Origin: Flavobacteriales bacterium
GTDB taxonomy: Bacteria; Bacteroidota; Bacteroidia; Flavobacteriales; Schleiferiaceae
Length of the DNA stretch: 34,642 nucleotides
Reading direction: 5' to 3'
Assembly: GCA_007693635.1 (NCBI GenBank)
Contig: REDE01000134.1
Span: 1 to 34,642 of the forward strand
Every line of letters begins with the position of its first letter. The first letter of the stretch is position 1. The notes under the pieces were generated by a model. It was not told where the DNA came from and did not search any database. It was given only the letters and a program-made list of their open reading frames with translations. Below are positions 19,978 through 27,896 of this stretch, piece by piece. Both the position numbers and the translations under genes were made by a program.

Positions 19978-20214
19978 TCATTTTGACTTTTGGCTACGTT
20001 TCTTCGACCTTTCGATGGTTGCTTTTCTGTAATCTTCGTCTGTATGATATCGGTTTCTAGCCCTTTGCAGGGTTTTGTCGCGATACTCCGGATCTGTCTG
20101 ATACTTCTCCCTGTACGTCTTCCTAACCTTTTCGCGATACGCTTCGTCTTCCTGATAACGCTCCTTAAGTCGTTTAAGAATCTTGTCTTTATTCTTCTGA
20201 TAGTAGGACTCCAT
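19978..20214 (-). CDS. Small highly charged protein with three 18-aa repeats
   Basis: RYQEDEAYREKVRKTYRE / KYQTDPEYRDKTLQRARN / RYHTDEDYRKATIERSKK. Confidence 0.6.
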   Translation of the reverse strand: MESYYQKNKDKILKRLKERYQEDEAYREKVRKTYREKYQTDPEYRDKTLQRARNRYHTDEDYRKATIERSKKRSQKSK

Positions 20215-20256
20215 TGGCTACGAATTTTTCATTATTTGTAAATCTCCAAATGCATT

Positions 20257-20272
20257 TTCCGCTCAGGCGGAA
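20257..20272. repeat. Perfect inverted repeat TTCCGC-TCAG-GCGGAA
   Basis: 6-bp perfect stem, 4-nt loop in intergenic region. Confidence 0.5.
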
Positions 20273-20304
20273 CTAGCTAATATCTATGCTAATCTCTGCA
20301 ACAC

Positions 20305-20323
20305 GTCAAGAATTACTCTTGAC
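20305..20323. repeat. Perfect inverted repeat GTCAAGA-ATTAC-TCTTGAC
   Basis: 7-bp perfect stem, 5-nt loop in intergenic region. Confidence 0.5.
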
Positions 20324-20451
20324 AAAGCAGATTTGCTATTCAATCCCCAAATATACTTAAAAAAAAATAACCCGAAATATTTTGATGTCAAAAGTTAATT
20401 TGCAAAACCACAATTAAAAGAACACATCACGGATTGCACTTCAGGTTGTTC

Positions 20452-20886
20452 TCAATTATTTTTCTTATCAATTACGTAGCGTACCCCCACAAAGCCCATA
20501 ATGAATATATCATCAAAACGAGTTTCGTATAGCGGACTTAACTCGATATTTAGGGATAAATTTTTTAGATTCACTAGAGGCTTTATTCCAATTCCAATGG
20601 GAAAAACGAATCCATTGATATTATTAACTACAATTCCACCACCAGCATAAGTATAGTAATTTTCTCGGCGGAGGAAATTATAATTCAAGACGACTTCAGG
20701 TGTGAGGTTATTGATGCTTGTCCCGGAAAAAAGCCTGAAATCTGCCCATAATTTTTCATTAAACTCGTAACCTATTGCATATTTTGAATTTGATTCATTA
20801 ATGTAAAACGAGGTGGTTAATTGGGCGTAAGCAGAAGAAGAAACCATCACTAAAAACAAGACAATAAACGGAATTAATTTTTTCAT
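20452..20886 (-). CDS. Hypothetical secreted/outer-membrane beta-barrel-like protein
   Basis: Signal peptide MKKLIPFIVLFLVMVSSSAYAQ; beta-pattern; start 20886 preferred. Confidence 0.6.
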   Translation of the reverse strand: MKKLIPFIVLFLVMVSSSAYAQLTTSFYINESNSKYAIGYEFNEKLWADFRLFSGTSINNLTPEVVLNYNFLRRENYYTYAGGGIVVNNINGFVFPIGIGIKPLVNLKNLSLNIELSPLYETRFDDIFIMGFVGVRYVIDKKNN

Positions 20887-21081
20887 GATCAAAATATTGA
20901 ATTCAATTTGCATTTGCTATAGACAATAAAGTTTATTTCACTCCTCGAATTAAAGTATCGCTTTTAGGCTTATGACGAAGTATTCAAATTAAAATGCAGA
21001 TACTCCCTGAAGCGCCTCATTTTTATTTAAATCCATCGCCTATCGATGCTAACCTATATTCAATTTGAAATGAAAACAAAC

Positions 21082-21114
21082 AAAAATCAACCGACTCGAA
21101 GCCGGTTCGTTTTT
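21082..21114. terminator. Bidirectional terminator-like palindrome
   Basis: AAAAA-TC-AACCG-ACTCGAAGC-CGGTT-CG-TTTTT; AACCG 21089-21093 / CGGTT 21103-21107 flanked by A-run and T-run. Confidence 0.55.
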
Positions 21115-21161
21115 CGTCTCGAAAAGTACGACACAAATGGTATATCGACACGATGCGTTTT

Positions 21162-21362
21162 GCGCCAGGGACGGAAGCGGTAGCCCGCAGAAGTAAGTGC
21201 CCCATACAGCGGCGTGGGCGGCGGAGGCTGCGACGGTAGGAGCAGACCCCGTACGCCCCGACCGCTGTGGGCACGGCTTCGAGGACTACAAGCGGACGGC
21301 CCGGCGACGGCCCGATGCCGAGAAGCGAATCACCCCGAAAAGTTGGCCGGGCCGGCGGGCGC
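21162..21362. ncRNA. Candidate structured RNA / GC-rich palindromic intergenic element; coding strand undetermined
   Basis: About 71% GC by hand count over 21161-21360; closing stem GCGCC 21162-21166/GGCGC 21358-21362; 13-bp stem GTGCCC(CAT)ACAGCGG 21197-21212 / CCGCTGTGGGCAC 21262-21274; 8-bp stem GGCCCGGC 21298-21305 / GCCGGGCC 21346-21353; no credible protein. Confidence 0.55.
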
Positions 21363-21402
21363 CATAAAAAATATCATACACATAAATGGAACGTATTTGG
21401 CC

Positions 21403-21780
21403 TTAGACACAAACGGCAACACAGGAGATCTCGACGCGGGCACCAGCAGGTAAAGCTTTCACCGCTACGGTTTCTCTTGCGGGAAAATTACCGGTAAAAT
21501 ACCGACTGTACACTTCATTCACTTCGTGAAAATAGCCCATATCGGTTAGGAAAATGCTACACTTAGCTACCTGATCAAGTCCGGAACCCCCAGCCTTTAA
21601 CACCGCTTGAAGGTTTTGCAATACCTGCTCAGTTTCTTCAGCAATACTAGCCTGCTGCATTTCTCCAGAAACGGGATTGATGGCGACTTGTCCACTACAG
21701 TAAAGTGTGGAGTCGACTTTTACGGCTTGACTATAGGGACCAATGGGCGCCGGTGCTTTGTCTGTTCGTATACTTTGCAT
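21403..21780 (-). CDS. ridA: RidA family protein (reactive intermediate/imine deaminase)
   Basis: APAPIGPYSQAVKVDSTLYCSGQVAINP...NLQAVLKAGGSGLDQVAKCSIFLTDM; start MQSIRTD at 21780. Confidence 0.92.
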   Translation of the reverse strand: MQSIRTDKAPAPIGPYSQAVKVDSTLYCSGQVAINPVSGEMQQASIAEETEQVLQNLQAVLKAGGSGLDQVAKCSIFLTDMGYFHEVNEVYSRYFTGNFPARETVAVKALPAGARVEISCVAVCV

Positions 21781-21795
21781 AAAAAAAATTTGCTT

Positions 21796-21803
21796 CAAAG
21801 GTA
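21796..21803 (-). promoter_or_regulatory. -7 element (TACCTTTG on minus) for ridA
   Basis: CAAAGGTA on + strand, 15 nt upstream of the ridA ATG. Confidence 0.4.
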
Positions 21804-21835
21804 CGCAAATACCCAATCTCACGGAAGTCGTTAAC

Positions 21836-21843
21836 TACCTTTG
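21836..21843 (+). promoter_or_regulatory. -7 element TACCTTTG for pabA/trpG
   Basis: TAnnTTTG match 26 nt upstream of the TTG start. Confidence 0.4.
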
Positions 21844-21869
21844 TAGTCCTCAAGAAAAAGATAATTAAT

Positions 21870-22442
21870 TTGGCGACTTTACTCTTTGATAATTACGACT
21901 CGTTTACATTCAATATTCTCCACTACTTAGAAGCAGAGGGTGAAGATGTAGTCGTGGTTACCAATAATACTTTTCAACCCGAGGATGTGCTTAGTTACGA
22001 CAAATTAATTATCTCGCCCGGTCCGGGACTACCTCAAGAAAGTGGAGTGCTTATGCAAACATTAGAATATGCGTGGGGCAAAATGCCGATTTTGGGTGTT
22101 TGTCTGGGTATGCAAGCCATCGCTTTACATGCAGGATTCGAGCTTTACAATCTGCAAGAGCCGCTACACGGAAGAAGTAGAGCGGTTAGCCATACGAGTT
22201 CGGGACTATTTCAAGGCGTCAGCAATCCGACTTCGGTGGGCTTATACCATTCGTGGGCGGTGAAAGAATCGTCGGTTGATAATTGGGAGTTCAACGCCCG
22301 AACGCTTGACGGAATTGCAATGGGACTCTGTAATGTGGAGCTCAATATTCACGCTGTGCAGTTTCATCCAGAAAGCATCATGACCCCTGAAGGTCGGGAA
22401 ATGCTTAGAAATTTCCTGCGACTTAGTATATTAGTCCCCTAA
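21870..22442 (+). CDS. Anthranilate/aminodeoxychorismate synthase component II (glutamine amidotransferase)
   Basis: LLFDNYDSFTFNI, LIISPGPGLPQESG, catalytic GVCLGMQAIA, VQFHPESIMTPEG; TTG start. Confidence 0.92.
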   Translation: MATLLFDNYDSFTFNILHYLEAEGEDVVVVTNNTFQPEDVLSYDKLIISPGPGLPQESGVLMQTLEYAWGKMPILGVCLGMQAIALHAGFELYNLQEPLHGRSRAVSHTSSGLFQGVSNPTSVGLYHSWAVKESSVDNWEFNARTLDGIAMGLCNVELNIHAVQFHPESIMTPEGREMLRNFLRLSILVP

Positions 22443-22452
22443 TTTTTTCTAG

Positions 22453-23787
22453 ATGAGTTCAAGAAATGAAAAGTATACACCTACTCAAAATGCTTGGGCA
22501 TTTTACGATTGGGCAAACTCGGTATATTCACTGGTCATCGCGACTGCGGTATTCCCCATCTATTTTGAAAGTGTAACGCCCGATCTCATTCAAATTGCGG
22601 GCTGGGCAATACCCAATACTTCCCTCTACTCCTATTCGCTGTCGGCTTCCTTTTTAATCGTTGCGCTTATCTCGCCTTTGCTTTCCGGCTTAGCCGACCA
22701 CACGGGGAACAAATTAGGGTTTTTAAAATTCTTTTGTTATTTGGGCGCTGCCGCTTGTCTTTCGCTAGGTTTTTTCTACGGACAAGGGAGTATATGGATA
22801 GCCTTAACGGGCAGCATGTTGGCGAGTATTGGCTTCTGGGGAAGTTTGGTATTTTACAACGCATTTTTACCGGAAATTGCTCCGGCAGAAAAACACGATA
22901 ACTTAAGCGCCAGGGGATTTGCTTGGGGATATATTGGAGGAGCTTTATTGCTAATTATCAACCTGTTGATGATCACCTTTCCGCATTGGTTTTTCCTGCA
23001 AGACGCCGCTCAATCATCGAGGATTAGCTTTATAACTGTGGGCATTTGGTGGGCTCTGTTTGCTCAAGTTACGTTTGCAAAACTACCCGCAAGAAAAGGC
23101 GAGAGAATATCCAAAAAAGGCTATGTGTTTACCGGATACCGCAGACTGAGAGTGGTTTACAAGGACATCCGAGATTCCGGACATTTAGGCTGGTATTTAT
23201 TTGCATTTTTTACATTCAGCATGGGTGTGCAAACGGTGATACTGATGGCTAGTCTGTACGGAAGTAGTCAGATTGGTTTGAGCAGTGACTTGCTAATAGC
23301 CACGATTTTGATTATTCAATTTGTAGCGATTGGTGGCGCCTATTTATTTGCGCATTTATCAAAAAGACTGGGAAATTTCCCCGCTTTGATGATCGCCGTT
23401 AGTGTTTGGAGTTTGATTTGTTTAGCCGCGTATTCTCTCAATCCAGCGCATCCGGCGATTATTGTACACTTCTTCATTGTTGGTGCTTTTGTTGGTCTCG
23501 TAATGGGAGGCATACAGTCCTTGGCCCGCTCCACCTACAGTAAAATGTTGCCCCAAACCGAGAACACGGCGAGCTTTTTCAGTTTTTACGACGTCACGGA
23601 AAAAATAGCAATTGTTTTAGGAACGCTCACCTTTGGTTTAACCATTCAATTTAACGACGGCGACATGCGGATGTCTGCGCTCACCTTGGGGTCCTTTTTC
23701 ATTGTTGCGTTTTTTCTTTTGGGATTTATTTTTTGGCGCAAGCAACCCCAAAAGAAGAACATTTCTCTAAGAGGAAATATGTTTTAG
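22453..23787 (+). CDS. MFS transporter, UMF1/Atg22 family
   Basis: NAWAFYDWANSVYSLVIATAVFPIYF, 12-TM pattern, GGIQSLARSTYSKMLPQTENTASFFSFYDVTEKIA. Confidence 0.92.
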   Translation: MSSRNEKYTPTQNAWAFYDWANSVYSLVIATAVFPIYFESVTPDLIQIAGWAIPNTSLYSYSLSASFLIVALISPLLSGLADHTGNKLGFLKFFCYLGAAACLSLGFFYGQGSIWIALTGSMLASIGFWGSLVFYNAFLPEIAPAEKHDNLSARGFAWGYIGGALLLIINLLMITFPHWFFLQDAAQSSRISFITVGIWWALFAQVTFAKLPARKGERISKKGYVFTGYRRLRVVYKDIRDSGHLGWYLFAFFTFSMGVQTVILMASLYGSSQIGLSSDLLIATILIIQFVAIGGAYLFAHLSKRLGNFPALMIAVSVWSLICLAAYSLNPAHPAIIVHFFIVGAFVGLVMGGIQSLARSTYSKMLPQTENTASFFSFYDVTEKIAIVLGTLTFGLTIQFNDGDMRMSALTLGSFFIVAFFLLGFIFWRKQPQKKNISLRGNMF

Positions 23788-23795
23788 CGCGGAAT

Positions 23796-25430
23796 TTAGA
23801 ACGTGCTCGTGTATCCGATATGCAGCGTTGAAGCTTGAAAGTCGAAGCTGTTGGAACCTTGTTTCCCCACTGCATAAATAAGCTGTAAAAGTCCCAGTTC
23901 GGTTCGAAAGGTCATCCCTGCTCCAACGGCGTAGTTTCTTTGGAGCCCGGTTTGAAATCCACTGCGATTTTCAATCACACCGAAATCGCCTAGCAACTGA
24001 ATATAACTAAACCGGTCGAGGGCGTAGCGCAATTCAGCACTTTGGATAAAATAGCTACTCGCGAAGAGACTTTGCTCATTGACTCCACGAAGTGAGTTCA
24101 CCCCTCCAATGCGATAAAGCTCATTAGGCAAATAGTTATCGGTAAGCAATGTAGCCGAAAGCGAGCGTGAATACGCACCAAAGCGCCCCCAAATTGGCTG
24201 AAAAATCTCGAGGGAACCAAGTGCTCGCCACTGGTTTTCAGACTCCTCAAAACTGTTTCGAACACCACGACCAACGTGACCAAAAAAACGAACGCCTTTG
24301 GTAGGTTGCAGGAAATGATTCGAATTATTGTACTCCAAACCCAATTTAACAAAACGTGCGGAGAAGTTTGCTGCCCCCGTAACGAACGACTCCTCACTCA
24401 ATATCACCGACTGTTTCGATTCGTACAAAAGGCGCAGTCGCGCATCCTTTGACGCCCAAAATCGGAGTCCACCCAAAAAGTCTATATTGAGAAACGAGGA
24501 ATCTTGACGCAAGAAATTCAACGCGCCGGTAACGCCAAAAGGCAAATCAAAAGGAAAGGGAAAATCGAAAGCGACGTCGAGCATTTGCATTTCCACGCCA
24601 GGTCGTCGCCATTGCACCTCCAAGCGTTCACCCTTGTTTAGACTATTTTGCAATAATAAATCGACCTCCCCGGTAACAGTTACACCACCATCTTGAAGGG
24701 AGTTTAGACCCGCGATACCGTTAAACCGGTTATTTTTTTCTTCTTGAATGTAGAGAAAAAGCACACTTTTTTCTTTAGAAAAAAGCACCTGTGGCTGTCT
24801 AGCAAACCCCAGAAAAGGAATACGATCGATCCGCTGTGACAGTCTTGAAATCGTGCGTTCATTGTATTCCATACCCGAATGAATCCCTAGCTCAAAACGC
24901 AGCAATGATCGACGAACGGAGCTGTATCCCTTGAGAGCGATGGAATCGATGCTAATGTACGGTCCCGGTTGAACTTGTGCCCTGCCAGACATCGCTCCAC
25001 CTTGGAGGTTAAAATCGAGAATTTCAATAGAGGCGAACGGATAGCCCGTATTTTCGTAATAGCGCAAAAGTTCATTCAACCACACCGAAGGGTTCTTCGT
25101 GGGGTGCTCGATTTTCCAACGACTAATCATACGTTCAGAAAGCGAATCCAATTCTAAATTCTCCCAAGAAAACTGCGGCCCAGTGCTTAAATAAACATTT
25201 AAGGAATCAGAAATGGTGTCGATACGTGCATTAGCCAACCAATAGCGATCGCGTTGAGCTGCTTGCGTCCATTTCATCAACGCCAAATCCAAATTCTGCG
25301 AACTTGACGAAAGCGCACTAAAATAAGGCTGCTCACCGGCAAAGTCGTCCACAAAGATCCATTTCGTTGGAAGCGATTGAGCAAACAACTGACCGAGTAG
25401 GAAAACAAAAAACAACGTCGCTCGAAGCAT
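23796..25430 (-). CDS. BamA/TamA-like outer-membrane protein with POTRA-like N-terminus
   Basis: Signal peptide; NELYRIGGVNSLRGVNEQSLFASSYFIQSAELRYAL motif; barrel ending LHIGYTSTF. Confidence 0.82.
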   Translation of the reverse strand: MLRATLFFVFLLGQLFAQSLPTKWIFVDDFAGEQPYFSALSSSSQNLDLALMKWTQAAQRDRYWLANARIDTISDSLNVYLSTGPQFSWENLELDSLSERMISRWKIEHPTKNPSVWLNELLRYYENTGYPFASIEILDFNLQGGAMSGRAQVQPGPYISIDSIALKGYSSVRRSLLRFELGIHSGMEYNERTISRLSQRIDRIPFLGFARQPQVLFSKEKSVLFLYIQEEKNNRFNGIAGLNSLQDGGVTVTGEVDLLLQNSLNKGERLEVQWRRPGVEMQMLDVAFDFPFPFDLPFGVTGALNFLRQDSSFLNIDFLGGLRFWASKDARLRLLYESKQSVILSEESFVTGAANFSARFVKLGLEYNNSNHFLQPTKGVRFFGHVGRGVRNSFEESENQWRALGSLEIFQPIWGRFGAYSRSLSATLLTDNYLPNELYRIGGVNSLRGVNEQSLFASSYFIQSAELRYALDRFSYIQLLGDFGVIENRSGFQTGLQRNYAVGAGMTFRTELGLLQLIYAVGKQGSNSFDFQASTLHIGYTSTF

Positions 25431-25691
25431 AGTAAAAAAATATGGTCATCCTTGTCGATGAACTTGACAAAGTTACTCGCTATCGCCTCTCATTAAAAAA
25501 TTGGATCACAAATGAAGAAATATAGGCAAGTTTTCATGCAAATTCGTCCGAAATTATCCTCGACAAAAAACCTTAAGGCGATATAGAACGCATTAAATTA
25601 GAAAAAATGTATGCAAACACGGAGTATTTACACGCAACAATACTTTCCAACGAGAAAAACGAAAAAAGTCCAACATACAAATTTTCTTTTG

Positions 25692-25742
25692 TAGTTTTGT
25701 ATATTGTTTGTTTTTGTTAAAGGGACTTCAAAAATCGAAGTC
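25692..25742 (+). promoter_or_regulatory. Possible -7 element (TAGTTTTG) followed by a GACTTC/GAAGTC hairpin in a long noncoding gap
   Basis: TAGTTTTG 25692-25699; perfect 6-bp stem 25724-25729/25737-25742. Confidence 0.25.
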
Positions 25743-26030
25743 ATCTCGATAACGGGTGATTTGATGATCGTCTTTTTTGAGGCTTGATTTTTTTTCAGCA
25801 ATGATAAACAAAAGCGTGTGTTCAAACTGTTAATTAAGGTATTAAGGCTTTTCGAGTGATTTATTTTTAAAGCCCTAGTTTTTGGATACTTTTACCTCCT
25901 GATTTATTCTGAGGAAAAGGACGTTCAGACTAGGATTCTCCCGATAAAATGTTGGGGGACCGCCAAAATCATATTTAGGTGGTTGAAGTAATTGCGAGAG
26001 CAGCCTTCGTATCGGTAAACTAATTTTAAA

Positions 26031-26150
26031 ATGAAGAAAACAATAATTGGTCTTCTTTTTTTGACTTTTATCGTCAGCGCCTGTGGGTCGAAAGAAAAGT
26101 GTCCGGCCTTCATGCAAAATGACGTACAGCAAGTAGAGACCAACGTTTAA
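26031..26150 (+). CDS. 39-aa small lipoprotein (missing from the ORF track)
   Basis: Translated by hand: MKKTIIGLLFLTFIVSACGSKEKCPAFMQNDVQQVETNV*; classic lipobox VSAC; 15 nt before next ORF. Confidence 0.65.
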   Translation: MKKTIIGLLFLTFIVSACGSKEKCPAFMQNDVQQVETNV

Positions 26151-26165
26151 TACGTTCGCCTATTC

Positions 26166-26921
26166 ATGTCAATTGCGCATTTCAAACATTGGTATTTCAT
26201 CGTAATTTTCGGGTTGGCATTATGCTTTCCCGGGAGTATGCTGGGTCAATTGACCACCGACGCCGATTTCAAGCGTCAGGTATACGATCGAGATTACACA
26301 GTGGGAGTGCTTTTACATACCCGAGGTTTTGGGGTTACGGCGAGATACGGCTTATTGACCAGTGGTTTTACCAAAAGCGCGATTGAATTAGACATAGTAA
26401 ATATGCGTCATCCCAAGGAAAATCGGACATTCACTGATTTCTTGGCCAATTCAAACGGTTTCGTTTTTGGACGTCTCAATAGTTTTTATGTCGTTCGAAC
26501 GGGAATATACCGCGAGCGCATACTCTACGACAAAACGGACCAGGGGACCTTATCCATATCTTGGCACTACAGTGGGGGAATTTCGTGGGGACTCATCAAG
26601 CCCGTATATTTGGAGATTGAGGATTTTGACTCTAGAGTAGTTCGTATTGAACGTTATGACCCCACGAGAACCGATGGTTTTATTCGCGGACAAGCGAGAT
26701 TTGCTCGTGGCTTAAGCGAAACACGGATACAACCGGGAGTTTACATTAAAAGTGGATTCAGCGTTGACAATCATGAGGAGGACAATCGCATACGCAGTTT
26801 GGAAGTTGGAGTAATTATTGACGGATATCACACAGAAATTCCGATTATGCACGACACTTCAAACAATCAGTTTTTTTTTCAGTTATACTTATCACTCAAC
26901 TTTGGCAAAAAATGGAATTGA
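26166..26921 (+). CDS. Hypothetical outer-membrane/secreted protein upstream of lipA
   Basis: Signal peptide; beta-rich; ends ...[16 protein letters not shown]; 10-nt overlap with lipA. Confidence 0.7.
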   Translation: MSIAHFKHWYFIVIFGLALCFPGSMLGQLTTDADFKRQVYDRDYTVGVLLHTRGFGVTARYGLLTSGFTKSAIELDIVNMRHPKENRTFTDFLANSNGFVFGRLNSFYVVRTGIYRERILYDKTDQGTLSISWHYSGGISWGLIKPVYLEIEDFDSRVVRIERYDPTRTDGFIRGQARFARGLSETRIQPGVYIKSGFSVDNHEEDNRIRSLEVGVIIDGYHTEIPIMHDTSNNQFFFQLYLSLNFGKKWN

Positions 26922-27799
26922 TAACGAAAGAGCCCAACATAAATAAAGAACAAGTCAATCGCGGTAAACCCAAATGGTTGCGGGTAAAGTTACCTGTCGG
27001 ACAAAACTACAAGGCGGTGCGCAAGTTGGTAGACGAGTACAAGTTGCACACCATCTGCGAAAGCGGTAATTGTCCGAACATGGGCGAATGCTGGGGTGCT
27101 GGAACCGCAACATTTATGATTCTTGGAAATACTTGTACGCGTTCTTGTGGATTTTGCGCGGTGCATACTGGGCGGCCCGACAGCGTTGAATGGGATGAAC
27201 CCGAAAAAGTCGCACTTTCCGTGAAGCGCATGAAGATCAAGCACGCGGTAATCACGTCGGTAGATCGCGATGATTTGGCTGATGGTGGGAGCATCATTTG
27301 GGTGGAGACCGTGAAGGCCATTCGCAGAATTTCGCCCGGGACGACTCTAGAGACTTTGATTCCCGATTTCAAAGGGGAGAAACACAACATTGCGCGAGTT
27401 GCGAGCGTTCGCCCAGAAATTGTTTCACACAATATGGAAACTGTTCGCCGGCTGACCCGCAAAGTCAGGATTCAAGCGCAGTACGATAGAAGTCTTGAGG
27501 TACTATCCTACCTAAAAGAGTGTGGTGTAGAACGCACCAAAAGCGGTATCATGCTCGGCTTAGGCGAAACCAAAGACGAAGTTCTAGAGTCACTTCACGA
27601 CCTTAGGCGCAACAACGTTGACATTGTCACATTGGGGCAATATTTACAACCAACCACCAAACACCTTCCAGTTGTGGAATATGTAGAACCCGAAATGTTC
27701 GATTTCTACAAGGAAGAGGGAATGAAAATGGGCTTCCGATATATTGAAAGCGGCCCGCTAGTTCGCTCCTCATATCACGCGGAAAAACATTTGTTCTAA
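26912..27799 (+). CDS. lipA: Lipoyl synthase
   Basis: [36 protein letters not shown] (two Fe-S motifs), [32 protein letters not shown]. Confidence 0.97.
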   Translation: MELITKEPNINKEQVNRGKPKWLRVKLPVGQNYKAVRKLVDEYKLHTICESGNCPNMGECWGAGTATFMILGNTCTRSCGFCAVHTGRPDSVEWDEPEKVALSVKRMKIKHAVITSVDRDDLADGGSIIWVETVKAIRRISPGTTLETLIPDFKGEKHNIARVASVRPEIVSHNMETVRRLTRKVRIQAQYDRSLEVLSYLKECGVERTKSGIMLGLGETKDEVLESLHDLRRNNVDIVTLGQYLQPTTKHLPVVEYVEPEMFDFYKEEGMKMGFRYIESGPLVRSSYHAEKHLF

Positions 27800-27824
27800 A
27801 ACATTTGACTAAACCATAATTTTG
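27790..27824 (+). promoter_or_regulatory. Bacteroidota-type promoter for the VPS10-type protein
   Basis: TTTG 27790-27793, 23-nt spacer, TAATTTTG 27817-27824. Confidence 0.45.
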
Positions 27825-27896
27825 TGTTAACTTAGCGATTAGAATTCGGAGTTATTGAATTTTTTACTAACCCATTGGGTATTAACAACCTAAAAC

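Noticed and set aside
21162-21362. RNase P RNA, tmRNA or SRP RNA identity for the GC-rich element
   Set aside because: No RNase P GAGGAAAGUCCGGGC/ACAGAA core, no tmRNA CCA-ending acceptor, no SRP GGAAGCAGCC apical loop visible on either strand
21023-21497. ORFs 21023-21274 (-), 21214-21453 (+), 21267-21497 (+) across the GC-rich element
   Set aside because: Arg/Gly/Pro-rich low-complexity translations produced by GC-rich sequence; mutually overlapping, no domain; the palindromic structure explains the open frames better
25875-26143. Minus-strand ORFs 25875-26132 and 25925-26143
   Set aside because: Antisense to the small lipoprotein and its leader; no recognisable features
27007-27462. 151-aa minus-strand ORF
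   Set aside because: Antisense shadow of lipA
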